Source: Corinectria fuckeliana
Lineage: Eukaryota > Ascomycota > Sordariomycetes > Hypocreales > Nectriaceae
DNA: 12,460 nucleotides
Assembly: GCA_019137255.1 (NCBI GenBank)
Contig: WPDH01000440.1
Location: 1 to 12,460 of the forward strand
Direction: 5' to 3'
Of this stretch, positions 1 to 8,966 are shown one piece after another. How positions within the stretch are numbered: position 1 is the first letter of the stretch; every line of letters starts with the position of its first letter. A model generated the notes under the pieces. That model saw only the letters and a list, made by a program, of their open reading frames with translations. It was not told where the DNA came from and searched no databases. The position numbers were made by a program, and so were the translations under genes.

Positions 1-603
1 AAAAAGACTTATATAGTTTAGTATTTTAAGTAAGTAGTATAAATATATAATATACTTACTATAAGATATAGTAGTATTAATACTAATACTAACTATAGTA
101 TTAAACTATCTTACCTAAAGAGAGCTTAAGTAGCTCTTAAAGTAGTTTTAAGCTAAACTAAACCTAAGTCTAGATTTAGCTCTTATAGTATTTAGACTAA
201 TTAACTAACTAAGAGAGTAAATACTATTAAAAGTTAGAGAAGGTATTTTAATACTAGTTAGTAATAAGAATAATACTTAGAAGGATAAGAATAAGTAGTA
301 TAAGTAATTTAAACTTAACCTAAGATTAATTAAATTCTAGTATATAATTTAAGCTAAGCCTTATAAGAGCTTATTATTATAAGTATATAATTAGCTTTTC
401 TTATAAAGTAGATTTACTTATAACTTATATTACTATATATATATACTAAGCTTAACTTACTTCTCTCTTAGGTGAGAGTAGTAAAAGGTTTTTTATCTTA
501 TAGCTTATTATAAGAGTTTTTCCCTCTTATTATAGATTAGTTTAAGTTACTTAGAAAAAGAACTAAATAGCTATAAGTTAAATTAGGTATAAATAAAATA
601 GTA
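1..603 (+). repeat. Direct repeat, copy A (LTR-like)
   Basis: It aligns along its whole length with about 3330-3937 at a spacing of about 3329 bp, with only a few small indels. Shared blocks include the segment around the palindrome at 73-84, the run at 200-230 containing ctaactaagagagtaaatac, and ctctcttaggtgagagtag near 463-481. Differences are mainly A/G and C/T transitions, as expected from independent RIP of two once-identical copies. Homology fades just after tataaataaa at 589-598. The left boundary is not visible because the window starts inside or at the edge of the repeat. Confidence 0.8.
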
Positions 604-1559
604 GTTATTACTTAGGTTTTTATATAATATTTACTTTTATTAATAAAAGCTATAAGACTTTTAATTATTAAATATATAACTATTTATAAGTGGGTTATAT
701 AAGCTAAATTTTAAGTGATTTAATTATAGAAAAATAGATAATAATAATAAAGCCTAGTAATATAATTTAATTAATATGTTAATTACTAAAATTAGTATTA
801 TTATAACTGTATAGTTTTAATCTCTTTTAAGCCTCTTATCTTAAGAGATTTTCTGCCTTTTAGATTATCTAAGCTTTTATTATCTTAGTTATCTCTTTTA
901 GCTAAGTTTTTTATCTAATAGTTAATAGGATTATATATAACTTCTTATATAAGACTTAAGCTACTTAGCTACTTATTAGCTTCTTATAATATTAAGAGCT
1001 TTAAGAGCTTAAAGGTTTAATTATAGTAGTGTTTATACCTACTAATATATTTTAAAGCTAGTTATTATATTATAAACTGTAAGTAACACTCTTTCTGTTT
1101 TAGTTAGCTAGATTTATATATTTATAATTAATTAAATTTTATTATATTTACTATCTTATTAGTAGCTTTTATTCTAATTTCTCACTACTTATTTACCTTA
1201 TCTTATAATAAAACCTTAATTTATAGTAACCTAATATTATTACTTACTAGTGCTAGCTTAGTAATACTAGCCTAATAAAAAACTAATATAAGTTTTTCAC
1301 TCTTAACAAAATAGGTTACTAGTTAAATACTACTAATTATTATATATTTAAGACTTATAACTTATAAGAATATTCTAATTTCACAAGTTAATATTTATAA
1401 AGTATACTAATAGTAAACAAGCCTAATAGTAATTAGATAACTTTATAAAATATCTTTAATTATAAAGAAAGTATGCTAAAATAGAGCTTTAGCTACTTAA
1501 GTATATAAGTAGTTTATTAGTAAGAGATATAACTAGTATAAACTAACTACTAACTAAAG

Positions 1560-1599
1560 CTGTTAACTAAAAATAAAAATATATAAATAAAGTTAACAG
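1560..1599. repeat. 9-bp inverted repeat
   Basis: The arms ctgttaact (1560-1568) and agttaacag (1591-1599) are exact reverse complements around a 22-nt A+T spacer. Each arm keeps a TG or CA dinucleotide that is rare elsewhere in this block. It may be a relic of element ends or of a hairpin, or chance in low-complexity sequence. Confidence 0.4.
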
Positions 1600-2020
1600 T
1601 TAAGTAATTCTAAATAGTATAGTTTAGCTTTAATAGCTTTTAAATACTAAATATAATACTTTTAGATATCTATTAGCTAATAAAATTAAATTTTAAGTGA
1701 TAAAAGCTATTATAATAACTTAAGTAAAATAAGATAAAAAGATAAAAAGCAGGTTTAAATTATAAAAAGAGAAAATATATATCTTACTTAAAACTAAGTA
1801 AAGTAACTTTAAGTAGTAACTTTTTAACTATTAGGCCTTTTATATATTAAATCTTAGCTGTGCTATTTAGTACTATTATAAGCCTCTCTTATAATATAAT
1901 ACTTATTCTTAAGTATACTAAGTATTATACTTTTAACTTAATAAAAGAAATCTTATAACTTTTTTAGTTATTTATAGTATTCTTAAAAAGTAATATATTT
2001 AACTTATTATAATTTATTAA

Positions 2021-2316
2021 TTAACCTTTTATAAATATTTAATAGCTACTCTTACTATATCTTAGTTATACTTTTAAAATCTATTTTAACCTAAGTATTT
2101 TTCTTTATAAACCTTTTTTACTCTTTTTCTACTTTTATATTATTATTATATTATATATAATAAGTAAGATAGTTAAAATAAAAGATATTAAGATTATAAA
2201 CTATTTCTCTTCTTCTCTTAAGAAAATATTTTTACTATAAAACCTACTCTTATTATAAGATAAGCCTAATATAAAAATAACTTATAATTAATTTAAAAAT
2301 CTTATTATTAAAACTA
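2021..2316 (+). repeat. Interior element segment, left copy
   Basis: It aligns base for base with 12164-12460 apart from one 1-nt gap (cttttaaaat near 2071 against cccctaaaaat) and many transitions. The gap shifts the reading frame that is still open in the right-hand copy. This copy has fewer residual C and G than its partner, meaning heavier RIP. Upstream of base 2021 the two loci do not resemble each other, so this base marks a truncation, an insertion junction or an element end. Confidence 0.82.
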
Positions 2317-3329
2317 AATATAAACTTAAAGTAATTATCTTAAAAGCTACTTTTCTTTTAGTCTAAAAAATAGTAATAACTTTAGCTAATACTATTATAA
2401 GCTATACCTAATATATAAGTAGTAAGATTTTAATCTTATTATCTCTTATAAAAATAATTATAACTACTATTAAAAAAGTAGTATTAGCTACCTTTTAGAA
2501 AATACTTATTAAAGTCTTAACTTAAACTTAAGTTACTTATAATAAGAGAATACTTTAGTCTCTAATAGTACTATTATTAAAAGTAATCCTCTCTTATCTT
2601 AGTAAGAAGATTATTATTAGGTTATTTAGTATAGCTCTTAATATTATATTTTATATACTATTAAATATTATAATAATTATTAATTATACTCTCTTAAAAG
2701 ATTACTTTTTACTTATAGTAGTTTTATATTATCTTTTTAATAGAAATAATATAGTTTTTTTATAAACTAATTATAAATCTCTTAAAGAATAATACTTAGA
2801 TTCTTATTATTTTTAGTATAAGTATATATTAAGTCTTAAGATAGTTTATAATAATTACTAAGAGAGTTTTAACTAATTATATAAGAAGTTTACTTAAGAA
2901 TCTTATAGTAAATATCTAATAAGTAAATAGTATTAAGATATATATTATAAAACTATTATAAAACTACTATATAACTAAATCTTACTAGTTACTAGTTATA
3001 TTATTAACTAAACTAATAGATATAAATAAACTTTATAACTAAGATATAATTATAGCTATAAAGGTTTATTAGACTAAGTTTTATTTAAGAGAGATTTAAT
3101 TTAGGTAGTACTTTAAGTATTTTTACTTTAGATATATTATATAATACTATTAGGAATAAGCTAGGTATAACTATTATAAGAGGGCTTATTATATAAAAGA
3201 TATAATATCTTTTACTTTTACTAGTAAGATCCTTTTAATATATTATAACTATAATAGCTTATACTTAGTATAATCTTATATATACTATATAATATAAAAA
3301 AAGTAAAAATAAGTAAGAAATACTTATAT

Positions 3330-3937
3330 AAAAAGACTTATATAGTTTAATATTTTAAGTAAGTAATATAAATATATAATATACTTATTATAAGATATAA
3401 TAGTATTAATACTAGTATAAACTATAGTACTAAACTACCTAGCCTAAAAGAGGCTTAAGTAGCCTTTAAAGTAGTCTTAAGCTAGACTAGACTTAAGTTT
3501 AGGTTTAACTCTTATAGTATTTAGACTAATTAACTAACTAAGAGAGTAAATACTATTAAAAGTTAAAAAAGGTATACTAATACTAGTTAGTAAAAAGAAT
3601 AATACTTAAGAGGATAAAAAGAATAAGTAGTATAAGTAATTTATACTTAACTTAAGATTAATTAAATTTTAGTATATAATTTAGGTAAAGCCTTATAAGG
3701 ATTTATTAATATAAGTATATAACTAGCTTTTCTTATAAAGTAAACCTGCTTAAAACTTATACTATTATATATATATACTAAGCTTAACTTAGTTCTCTCT
3801 TAGGTAAGAGTAGTAAAAGGTTTTTTATCTTATAGCTTACTATTAGGTTTTTCCCTTTTATTATAAACTAGTCTAAGCTACTTAGAAGAAGGTTTAAATA
3901 ACTATAAAGTTAAAACAGTATATAAATAAATATAGTA
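3330..3937 (+). repeat. Direct repeat, copy B (LTR-like)
   Basis: This is the second copy of 1-603. It starts at the shared aaaaagacttatatagttta-type sequence and ends near tataaataaa at 3921-3930, after which the flanks no longer match. Some positions keep C or G where copy A has T or A (for example gtactaaactacctagcc near 3425), and the reverse also occurs. Neither copy is simply the ancestor of the other. Confidence 0.8.
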
Positions 3938-4650
3938 TCTTATAAGCTATTTTTATTATATACTATTTACTATATTACTTTCTTTTATCTAGTAAGATAC
4001 TAAAAAAGGCTAATAAAACTAAATAATAAGTTATAGTCTAGTAATAATATAATAATAAATTTAATATTACTAAGTATATTAATAGCTATTAAGGCTATCT
4101 TAGTTATAAGAGTGCTAGTTATATATATATAAAACTAAAAGTACTAGTTCTTAAAAGTATATTACTTTTAAGAGTATACTACTACTTCTTATAGTAATTA
4201 AAAAAGAAAGTAAGTATTATTATAGTTCTACTAGTAGTAACTATCTTATTTAGCTTGGCTTATAATACTACTATTTTATTTTTATTAAAATAAATACTTT
4301 TATTACTATTATTACTATTATTAATATAAAATATATTATATAAGAATTAATTTCCTAAAAATATAATATAGTATATAATATTATATTATATATACTTAGC
4401 TAGTATAATAAATAGTTAACAAAATAATATTATTATATACTAACAACTTTAAGAATTCTCTAAGATAGTAGACAGGTAATTACTTTTAGATTTATACTAC
4501 TAGTAGCTTCTTATTAGGCTTTTATATATAAGTGATAAAAAACTAACAGCTTATTATAGTGAAAATAAGTACTATATAATATAGCTAGAAACAGTATCTC
4601 CTCTTAAAGACTTTACATATATTTATATCACTTAGAGTCTCTAAAGACTT
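3938..4650. other. A+T-rich flank with fading RIP signature
   Basis: This stretch is not part of the recognised direct repeat. It is still CpG-free, but C and G content rises from about base 4440 onward (gacaggtaatt near 4472, gcagcgggaacagg from 4657). It holds a microsatellite-like ttattactattattactatt tract near 4300-4320 and the hairpin at 4149-4173. No gene is visible. The gradual rise suggests either RIP spreading past the repeat edge or an older, more decayed repeat end. Confidence 0.6.
4149..4173. repeat. Perfect 11-bp hairpin with 3-nt loop
   Basis: The arms 4149-4159 (tcttaaaagta) and 4163-4173 (tacttttaaga) are perfect reverse complements around the loop tat. In single-stranded form two G:T pairs and, after a small internal loop, four further pairs (4140-4143 with 4177-4180) extend the stem. 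It may be a relic palindrome or a small inverted-repeat element; no function can be assigned. Confidence 0.5.
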
Positions 4651-7525
4651 AAGAGAGCAGCGGGAACAGGTCTTAATAGTGTTAGGCTAAGTTTACTATA
4701 AGTCACTTCTACTAGGCCTACTCTACCTCTTATCAACTGATACAGTCCTATAAGGGTTAACATTCATGTTAGTACATCCTTGCTATTAACACCAGGTCCT
4801 TAGCTCGAAAATGTTAGAGCAAGCCTACGATGAGATATTCTAGATCAGCCTGTTTTTGTCATAGCTTCCCCAGCTGGAGTTCAGCTATAGGCAAAGTTTA
4901 GATTTGATGTTGTCAGTAGAGTGGAAATAAGCAAAGGTGCGTTTACAGGCATGCTTCGCCAGCCTCGACCTCGGTTTATACAGCTTTAATAGATGCCGTG
5001 TCCCTTTTAATCAGTCCTAGCATCACTAAGGAGCCATCAAATTCACCAAAATTCTGTAAGAGTCATTAACCAACGCGGACTATAAGTGTTTGAGGGCCTC
5101 GCTCCCTCTGATCTGGTAATTCCCAGAGATAACGGGTAGCCTGCCCTCAGGAGCATAGCTGTCAGAATCCATCGCCAGTGTAGTTGACAGCTGCAAATAT
5201 TGCGTTCAAGAGTGCAAGAGAGGTCAAGGATCAGGAGGAATGAGGTCGCTCATGAATCAGAAAAGCGTGACGCAACGGCACCTCCAGAACTCTCATCACA
5301 GGACAATGTCTGTAGTTTGAAGGGAGCGAGGAATAAGAAAACCTTGCATGCCAGACATGTATACATGGTAGCTGGTGCGTCTTGTCCACCTCCCAGTCAG
5401 GCCATTCAAGGCATTCCCTCTCTACTCTACAGCAGACAAGGTCCCGTCCCGTCAACCCTAAAAGAACACTTCCGCATGCGAGGATTGAATAGGAGCTCAG
5501 CATGCATTGTCCAACTCATCTTACTTTTGTAACGGAGCATTATTCAGACAGAGGTCTATCCAGTGCCTTGAAACCGGCAATAAACTCATCTTGTACAAGG
5601 TTTTCGGTTGCGAAAAGCTTCCCTGCGCTAGCATAGACTGCTCGTTGGTGCTACACGTTTGGCTAGTGTGCCTGTATCTGTGTCCTGCGCATACTGGGCG
5701 TAGGATGTGGAAAGCCGTCGCTCATTGTCGACATTCGGAAGCTTAGCAGGACTCCAAGGCCAGAGTCACTTCCGTGCTCACGGACAGCATACGCAGAATA
5801 CCCACGCCAAATTGATCATGTGCCTATACCAGGACTTTGGCGACGTAAGAGGAACCAAATCAGTCTGACTTGGCCACCCAAATCTTAGCCGAAATACCTG
5901 ATGGCACTGTTTGCGGGCCAGTCACCTACAGAACCCTAATAACAAAGAAGCTGATATGGATGGCAATGTGCAGAGAACCGATAAATATCGTCTTGAAACG
6001 GTTCGATAAACGTTCTGGATGTACAGTAGTCACACGGAAAACAAGACTCGCTTTCATTAGCCGATGAATGGCACGTCAGAAAGTGTCAAGGGCTAGGGTC
6101 ACTATACGGAAATGGTACTCCGAGATGACCTCATAATACCTGCCCTCATAATACCATCCTCTGTCTCCACAACAAGCCCTGTTTCTGTCAGCTTCTAGCA
6201 ATATCTAAATAGGCTAAATTAGGGTGCATTTACCTAGTCCTAGCATATCTGCCAGGGGCCCCAGTCCTGCATAAAAGACCGGGTCTTGCCCCTAGGTGTA
6301 GTCAATAAAGTCACACATTGTATCCATACCTAAGCGCACCATAACATCTATCAGAAAGCCCTCCCGCAGTATCCCCCTGGACAGCACCGGCCTTTGGGAG
6401 GAATCCAGAAAGCTGTTCGTCTGCCAGTTTCTTTGTTGCTTTACTAAGACCAAAATTAGGAGTAGCCACCGACTCCAGATTGGCGGGCTCGGTGGCCTAA
6501 GTGTCCGCCGTTGACTTAGCTTTGAAGTCAAAATGATTTCTTTGTTCTTTTTGAGACGGAAATTAGCTTGTTTTCTTAGATAGTCAGTTGCCTAGCCGCG
6601 CAGTTTGCAGCCAGCTGGGCAGACCGGCAGTTGAGCCGTACTCCCACCCACGTGGTCTCAACCGTAACAAGGAATTTCCAATCCTACAGCAGTACTACAG
6701 CAACATAATGTCATGTGGCTAAGGAAGCGCGGCATGGATTATGGTGTTCAGATCAGAACTCAAAAACGGAGGGCTTCACAGGCAGTAATAAACCCTTGCA
6801 CGCAACAGAAACCTCAGAAAGACACATTGCTCTGTCACTATCCATAATTACGGAGGGAAAGTTAGATTAGCTGTGTAAATACGGCGTGGGTGGATTTGTG
6901 TCCCGCGACACCAAGTGGAACTTAGAGAGCAACGGAATCCATATACTGGAATGTGTATTAAACCTACCCCACCACTTATCAAAGTATAATCTGTCTCAAT
7001 CAAGGGTCTCGCATACAAACGACATTGGCTTTTCATGCTTAATTATAGGCGTAAGAGAAGGCGGCAAACTCAGAAGGTGCCTTAAATCATCAGGCAAGCT
7101 AGACATGAGGATTGTGACAATTGTAGCGAGGAAGAAGGAGCCAAGCTCACCATTGCCAAACCTTTGAGCCAGTAGCACTGAAAACGTTGATCAACGAACG
7201 AGAAGGCATTCCTAGCAGCCAATATCGTTTGTCAAGGCTGGCCGTAGGGTCATCGAGGTCTTTGTGGCATGTCTAGAGACAAGAAGCTCCCGTTTTCTGT
7301 CGTCAAACTCGACCGGATGGCTTGCTTAGACTGTACACCATGCAGGAAGGAAGGGTTCGAAGTGATACGAGTTGGTGGGCAACGCAACCAACAGCTGTTA
7401 ACATCTACGTAACTATGGCCTCGCCCTTGACCAGTGGAAAAAACATGACTGCCATTGACTGCATTTTCTGTATTTAGAGCTATCCTTGCGCAAATCCTTT
7501 CAGTCCTCACTGCCCCTAACAAAAC
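4651..7525. other. Base-balanced stretch, no convincing gene
   Basis: Composition returns to normal here and CpG is present. The open frames are short (at most about 110 codons), often overlap on opposite strands, and many begin only at TTG or similar codons. I recognise no protein family, tRNA or 5S rRNA in it. Three things can be noted. A 12-bp exact direct repeat lies at 6129-6155. A minus-strand stretch at about 6580-6292 stays open for roughly 95 codons, and one neighbouring frame also has protein-like composition but with stops. A 90-codon minus-strand ATG frame lies at 5503-5231. Decayed genes or old mobile-element debris are possible, but I cannot name any. Confidence 0.6.
6129..6155. 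repeat. Short 12-bp direct repeat
   Basis: The sequence cctcataatacc occurs at 6129-6140 and again at 6144-6155, separated by 3 nt. It is a local duplication, possibly slippage or an excision footprint; the sequence alone cannot distinguish these. Confidence 0.5.
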
Positions 7526-8659
7526 CTACGACTGCCTCCCTTTTCGCCCGTTTCGACGCGTGGAAGCCTGCTTCTTCTTTATCCCTCGTGCCTTTGCACC
7601 AATCTTCGCGTTTCCCCTTTTCGTTTTTGCTAGACTAGACGGAGGGACCTTCGACTTCGACGCCTGCTCTGACCTTAGTGGCCCATCGGTGACCTTTTTC
7701 GTTCGAGAGCGCGTCCGGTGCGCGACGGGGCTGTCAGGAACCCTTTCCGGTGGAGAGAGTCCGACTGTCTGGTGCCCGCTCGCGCGGGAAACATCGGAAG
7801 GAGAAGCGTCGACGTCTTCCCGGGGGTATCCGTCGATCCACAACTCGTCCGGGTCGAGGGGCAGCTCGTGCTTCCAGTTCAAGCCAGGCAGATGTCCCCA
7901 CTTGCGGTACCACAGCCCGCGCTGAACCCATTCGGCCTTGACCTTTTCGTAGGCCTGCGTGTTGACGTCGAGGGGAGCGGGGCCGTCGCCAGCGGCGGCC
8001 AGGATTCGGTCGCATTCGCGCGAGACCATGTAGATGAAGCGCGGAAGGGGGCGGGACGCGTTGTGCTCCCGTTCTGCAGTCGCTCGCTGCTTCTCCCGGT
8101 CCACTTCGGTCATTGGCGGATCCGGAGGCGGCTGCGGCTGCGGCTGCGGCTGCGGCGAGACAGAGGAGAGGTTTCGGGGTGGGACCTCCGTCTCAGTGTC
8201 GCCATTGGGCCCAACCTCGGCGAGCGGCGACTCGTGCTTCCAATCGCGGTGGTATCCCGAAATCCATTCGTTCCACCGGTCGTCCCATATTCCCTGGGCT
8301 CTCCAGCTCGCCTCGACGGCCACGCGCGCAAGTTCCTCGACGTTGCGGCCGATACCCAATCTCCAGTCGGCTGGGTGGGCTTCCAGGATCCGTTTCTCCT
8401 CGTCAATCACCTCGAACTCCAGCTGATCGTGTGGAGATGAACGTCTTCGCTCGGCCTGCACATCCGATGTTTCGCGCCGTCCGGGGCTCGGGGGGCCGGT
8501 CGATTCCACCTCCGTCGAATAAGTCGGCGAGGTGCGCACCGGCGGCGTAATGCTGAAGCGGTGCCTCGCGCGCTCGAGCAGGGCTGGGTTGGCGACAAGG
8601 ACCGTGATCTTCTCCCGGACCTTCCAGACATTAAATATGTACATCGAGTATGGGTCCAT
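7526..8659 (-). CDS. Unknown protein with two WKHE-ending Trp-rich repeats
   Basis: This is a 377-residue single-exon gene of unknown function. Residues 82-146 and 208-268 are diverged copies of one unit. Each ends in a core of W-x3-G-[IL]-W-x2-[KR]-W, then 7-10 residues, then WKHE-x-PL (W119, W125, W129, W140 in the first; W244, W250, W254, W262 in the second). Between them is a disordered Pro-Gln run (169-178). The C-terminal third is Ser/Pro-rich and then strongly Lys/Arg-rich (about 315-377), with RTRSRTKK at 315-322 as a possible nuclear signal. Nine Ser/Thr-Pro sites are visible. No membrane segment or signal peptide is seen. The start at 8659 sits in acccATGG just after a pyrimidine-rich, leader-like tract. 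An in-frame ATG at 8794 would add 45 residues, mostly translated from that tract, so I prefer 8659. The gene is divergent from the kinase at 8967. The frames open on the opposite strand look like G+C-driven shadows. Confidence 0.78.
   Translation of the reverse strand: MDPYSMYIFNVWKVREKITVLVANPALLERARHRFSITPPVRTSPTYSTEVESTGPPSPGRRETSDVQAERRRSSPHDQLEFEVIDEEKRILEAHPADWRLGIGRNVEELARVAVEASWRAQGIWDDRWNEWISGYHRDWKHESPLAEVGPNGDTETEVPPRNLSSVSPQPQPQPQPPPDPPMTEVDREKQRATAEREHNASRPLPRFIYMVSRECDRILAAAGDGPAPLDVNTQAYEKVKAEWVQRGLWYRKWGHLPGLNWKHELPLDPDELWIDGYPREDVDASPSDVSRASGHQTVGLSPPERVPDSPVAHRTRSRTKKVTDGPLRSEQASKSKVPPSSLAKTKRGNAKIGAKARGIKKKQASTRRNGRKGRQS
8131..8154. repeat. Hexanucleotide microsatellite inside the minus-strand gene
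   Basis: There are four perfect units of gctgcg. On the minus strand they encode the alternating Pro-Gln run of the gene at 7526-8659. The 6-bp unit means copy-number change keeps the frame and only alters the length of the linker between the two Trp-rich units. Confidence 0.85.
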
Positions 8660-8966
8660 GGGTGAATGATGTATGTATATTGTAGATTCGGGGGGGAAGG
8701 AGAAAGGAGAAGAAAGGGCGAAGAAGGGGAGAAGTACCTCAGGGCTTCGTGGGATGGGTGGGCGGGCTAGTCCTGATCGGGAGGAAGCAAACATCCCCAA
8801 GCCGCGCTAGTCTGCATCTAGTCTAGGTGCCGCCTTATATCAGCCCTACCACCCCGCTATCTCCGCCCCCATCCCACCATCCATCCTCCACCCCACCTCT
8901 CTTGCTATTGGAGAACTTTACCTCCATCACCGCCTCTCATTCGTCCTTGTCGCATCTGTACAAGAA
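8660..8966. promoter_or_regulatory. Shared divergent promoter region
   Basis: This 307-bp gap separates two divergent start codons, so it should hold both promoters. Each start is preceded on its own sense strand by a pyrimidine-rich tract (complement of about 8690-8738 for the minus gene; about 8844-8904 for the kinase gene), typical of filamentous-fungal leaders. A TATA-like ttatat lies at 8835-8840; read on the minus strand it is part of atataagg. A CCAAT pentamer on the minus strand (attgg, 8907-8911) and a direct repeat of ctagtct (8807-8813, 8818-8824) are also present. The element assignments are by pattern only; the region's role follows from its position. Confidence 0.65.

Larger units (their letters stand above)
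1..3937 (+). mobile_element. Decayed element, possibly an LTR retrotransposon
   Basis: Two same-orientation copies of a roughly 600-bp sequence bracket about 2.7 kb of interior (604-3329). This is the layout of an LTR retrotransposon whose left repeat is cut by the window edge. No primer-binding site, polypurine tract, reverse transcriptase or integrase motif can be read after so much mutation, so the class is inferred from layout only. The interior is short for an autonomous element, which would suggest an internal deletion, a non-autonomous form or nested insertions. The plus-strand orientation is suggested by the matching copy at 12164-12460, whose longest surviving frame runs on the plus strand. 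The alternative is a tandem duplication with a unit of about 3.33 kb. Confidence 0.5.
1..4650. repeat. A+T-rich block mutated by RIP
   Basis: This block is overwhelmingly A+T. Reading through it I find no CpG before base 4661. CpA and TpG are rare, while CpT/ApG and TpA are abundant. That is the residue expected when repeat-induced point mutation, a premeiotic process of filamentous ascomycetes, converts C to T mainly at CpA (and G to A on the other strand). TAA and TAG stops are dense in all frames and ATG is almost absent, so nothing in it can encode a protein now. Its duplicated content (1-603 with 3330-3937; 2021-2316 with 12164-12460) gives RIP its trigger. An AT-rich mitochondrial or centromeric segment was considered, but the duplicated elements and CpG absence fit RIP better. 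Confidence 0.88.

Noticed and set aside
1..4650. Mitochondrial DNA or a CRISPR-like array as explanation for the A+T-rich block
   Set aside because: No rRNA, tRNA or mitochondrial protein frames are visible, and there are no regularly spaced identical repeats. The CpG/CpA pattern and transition-type divergence between copies point to RIP.
5200..5532. Plus-strand open frame of 110 codons
   Set aside because: Its start is not an ATG, its composition is unremarkable, and it overlaps an opposite-strand frame; no recognisable motif.
7350..7366. tRNA B-box-like gggttcgaag
   Set aside because: The trailing CC of the B box is missing, and no A box or cloverleaf arms were found around it. A similar weak match near 11762 was rejected for the same reason.
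7718..8440. A 240-codon plus-strand open frame, with others at 7455-7925 and 8113-8550
   Set aside because: They lie antisense to the minus-strand gene in G+C-rich DNA. The repeated Trp units, Pro-Gln run and basic tail make sense only on the minus strand, and these frames show repetitive Arg/Leu/Val/Ala content typical of shadows.
8660..8800. N-terminal extension of the minus-strand gene to 8794 or 8800
   Set aside because: The 8800 start is a TTG. The 8794 ATG is possible, but most of the added residues are translation of a pyrimidine-rich tract that looks like a leader. Kept only as an alternative.
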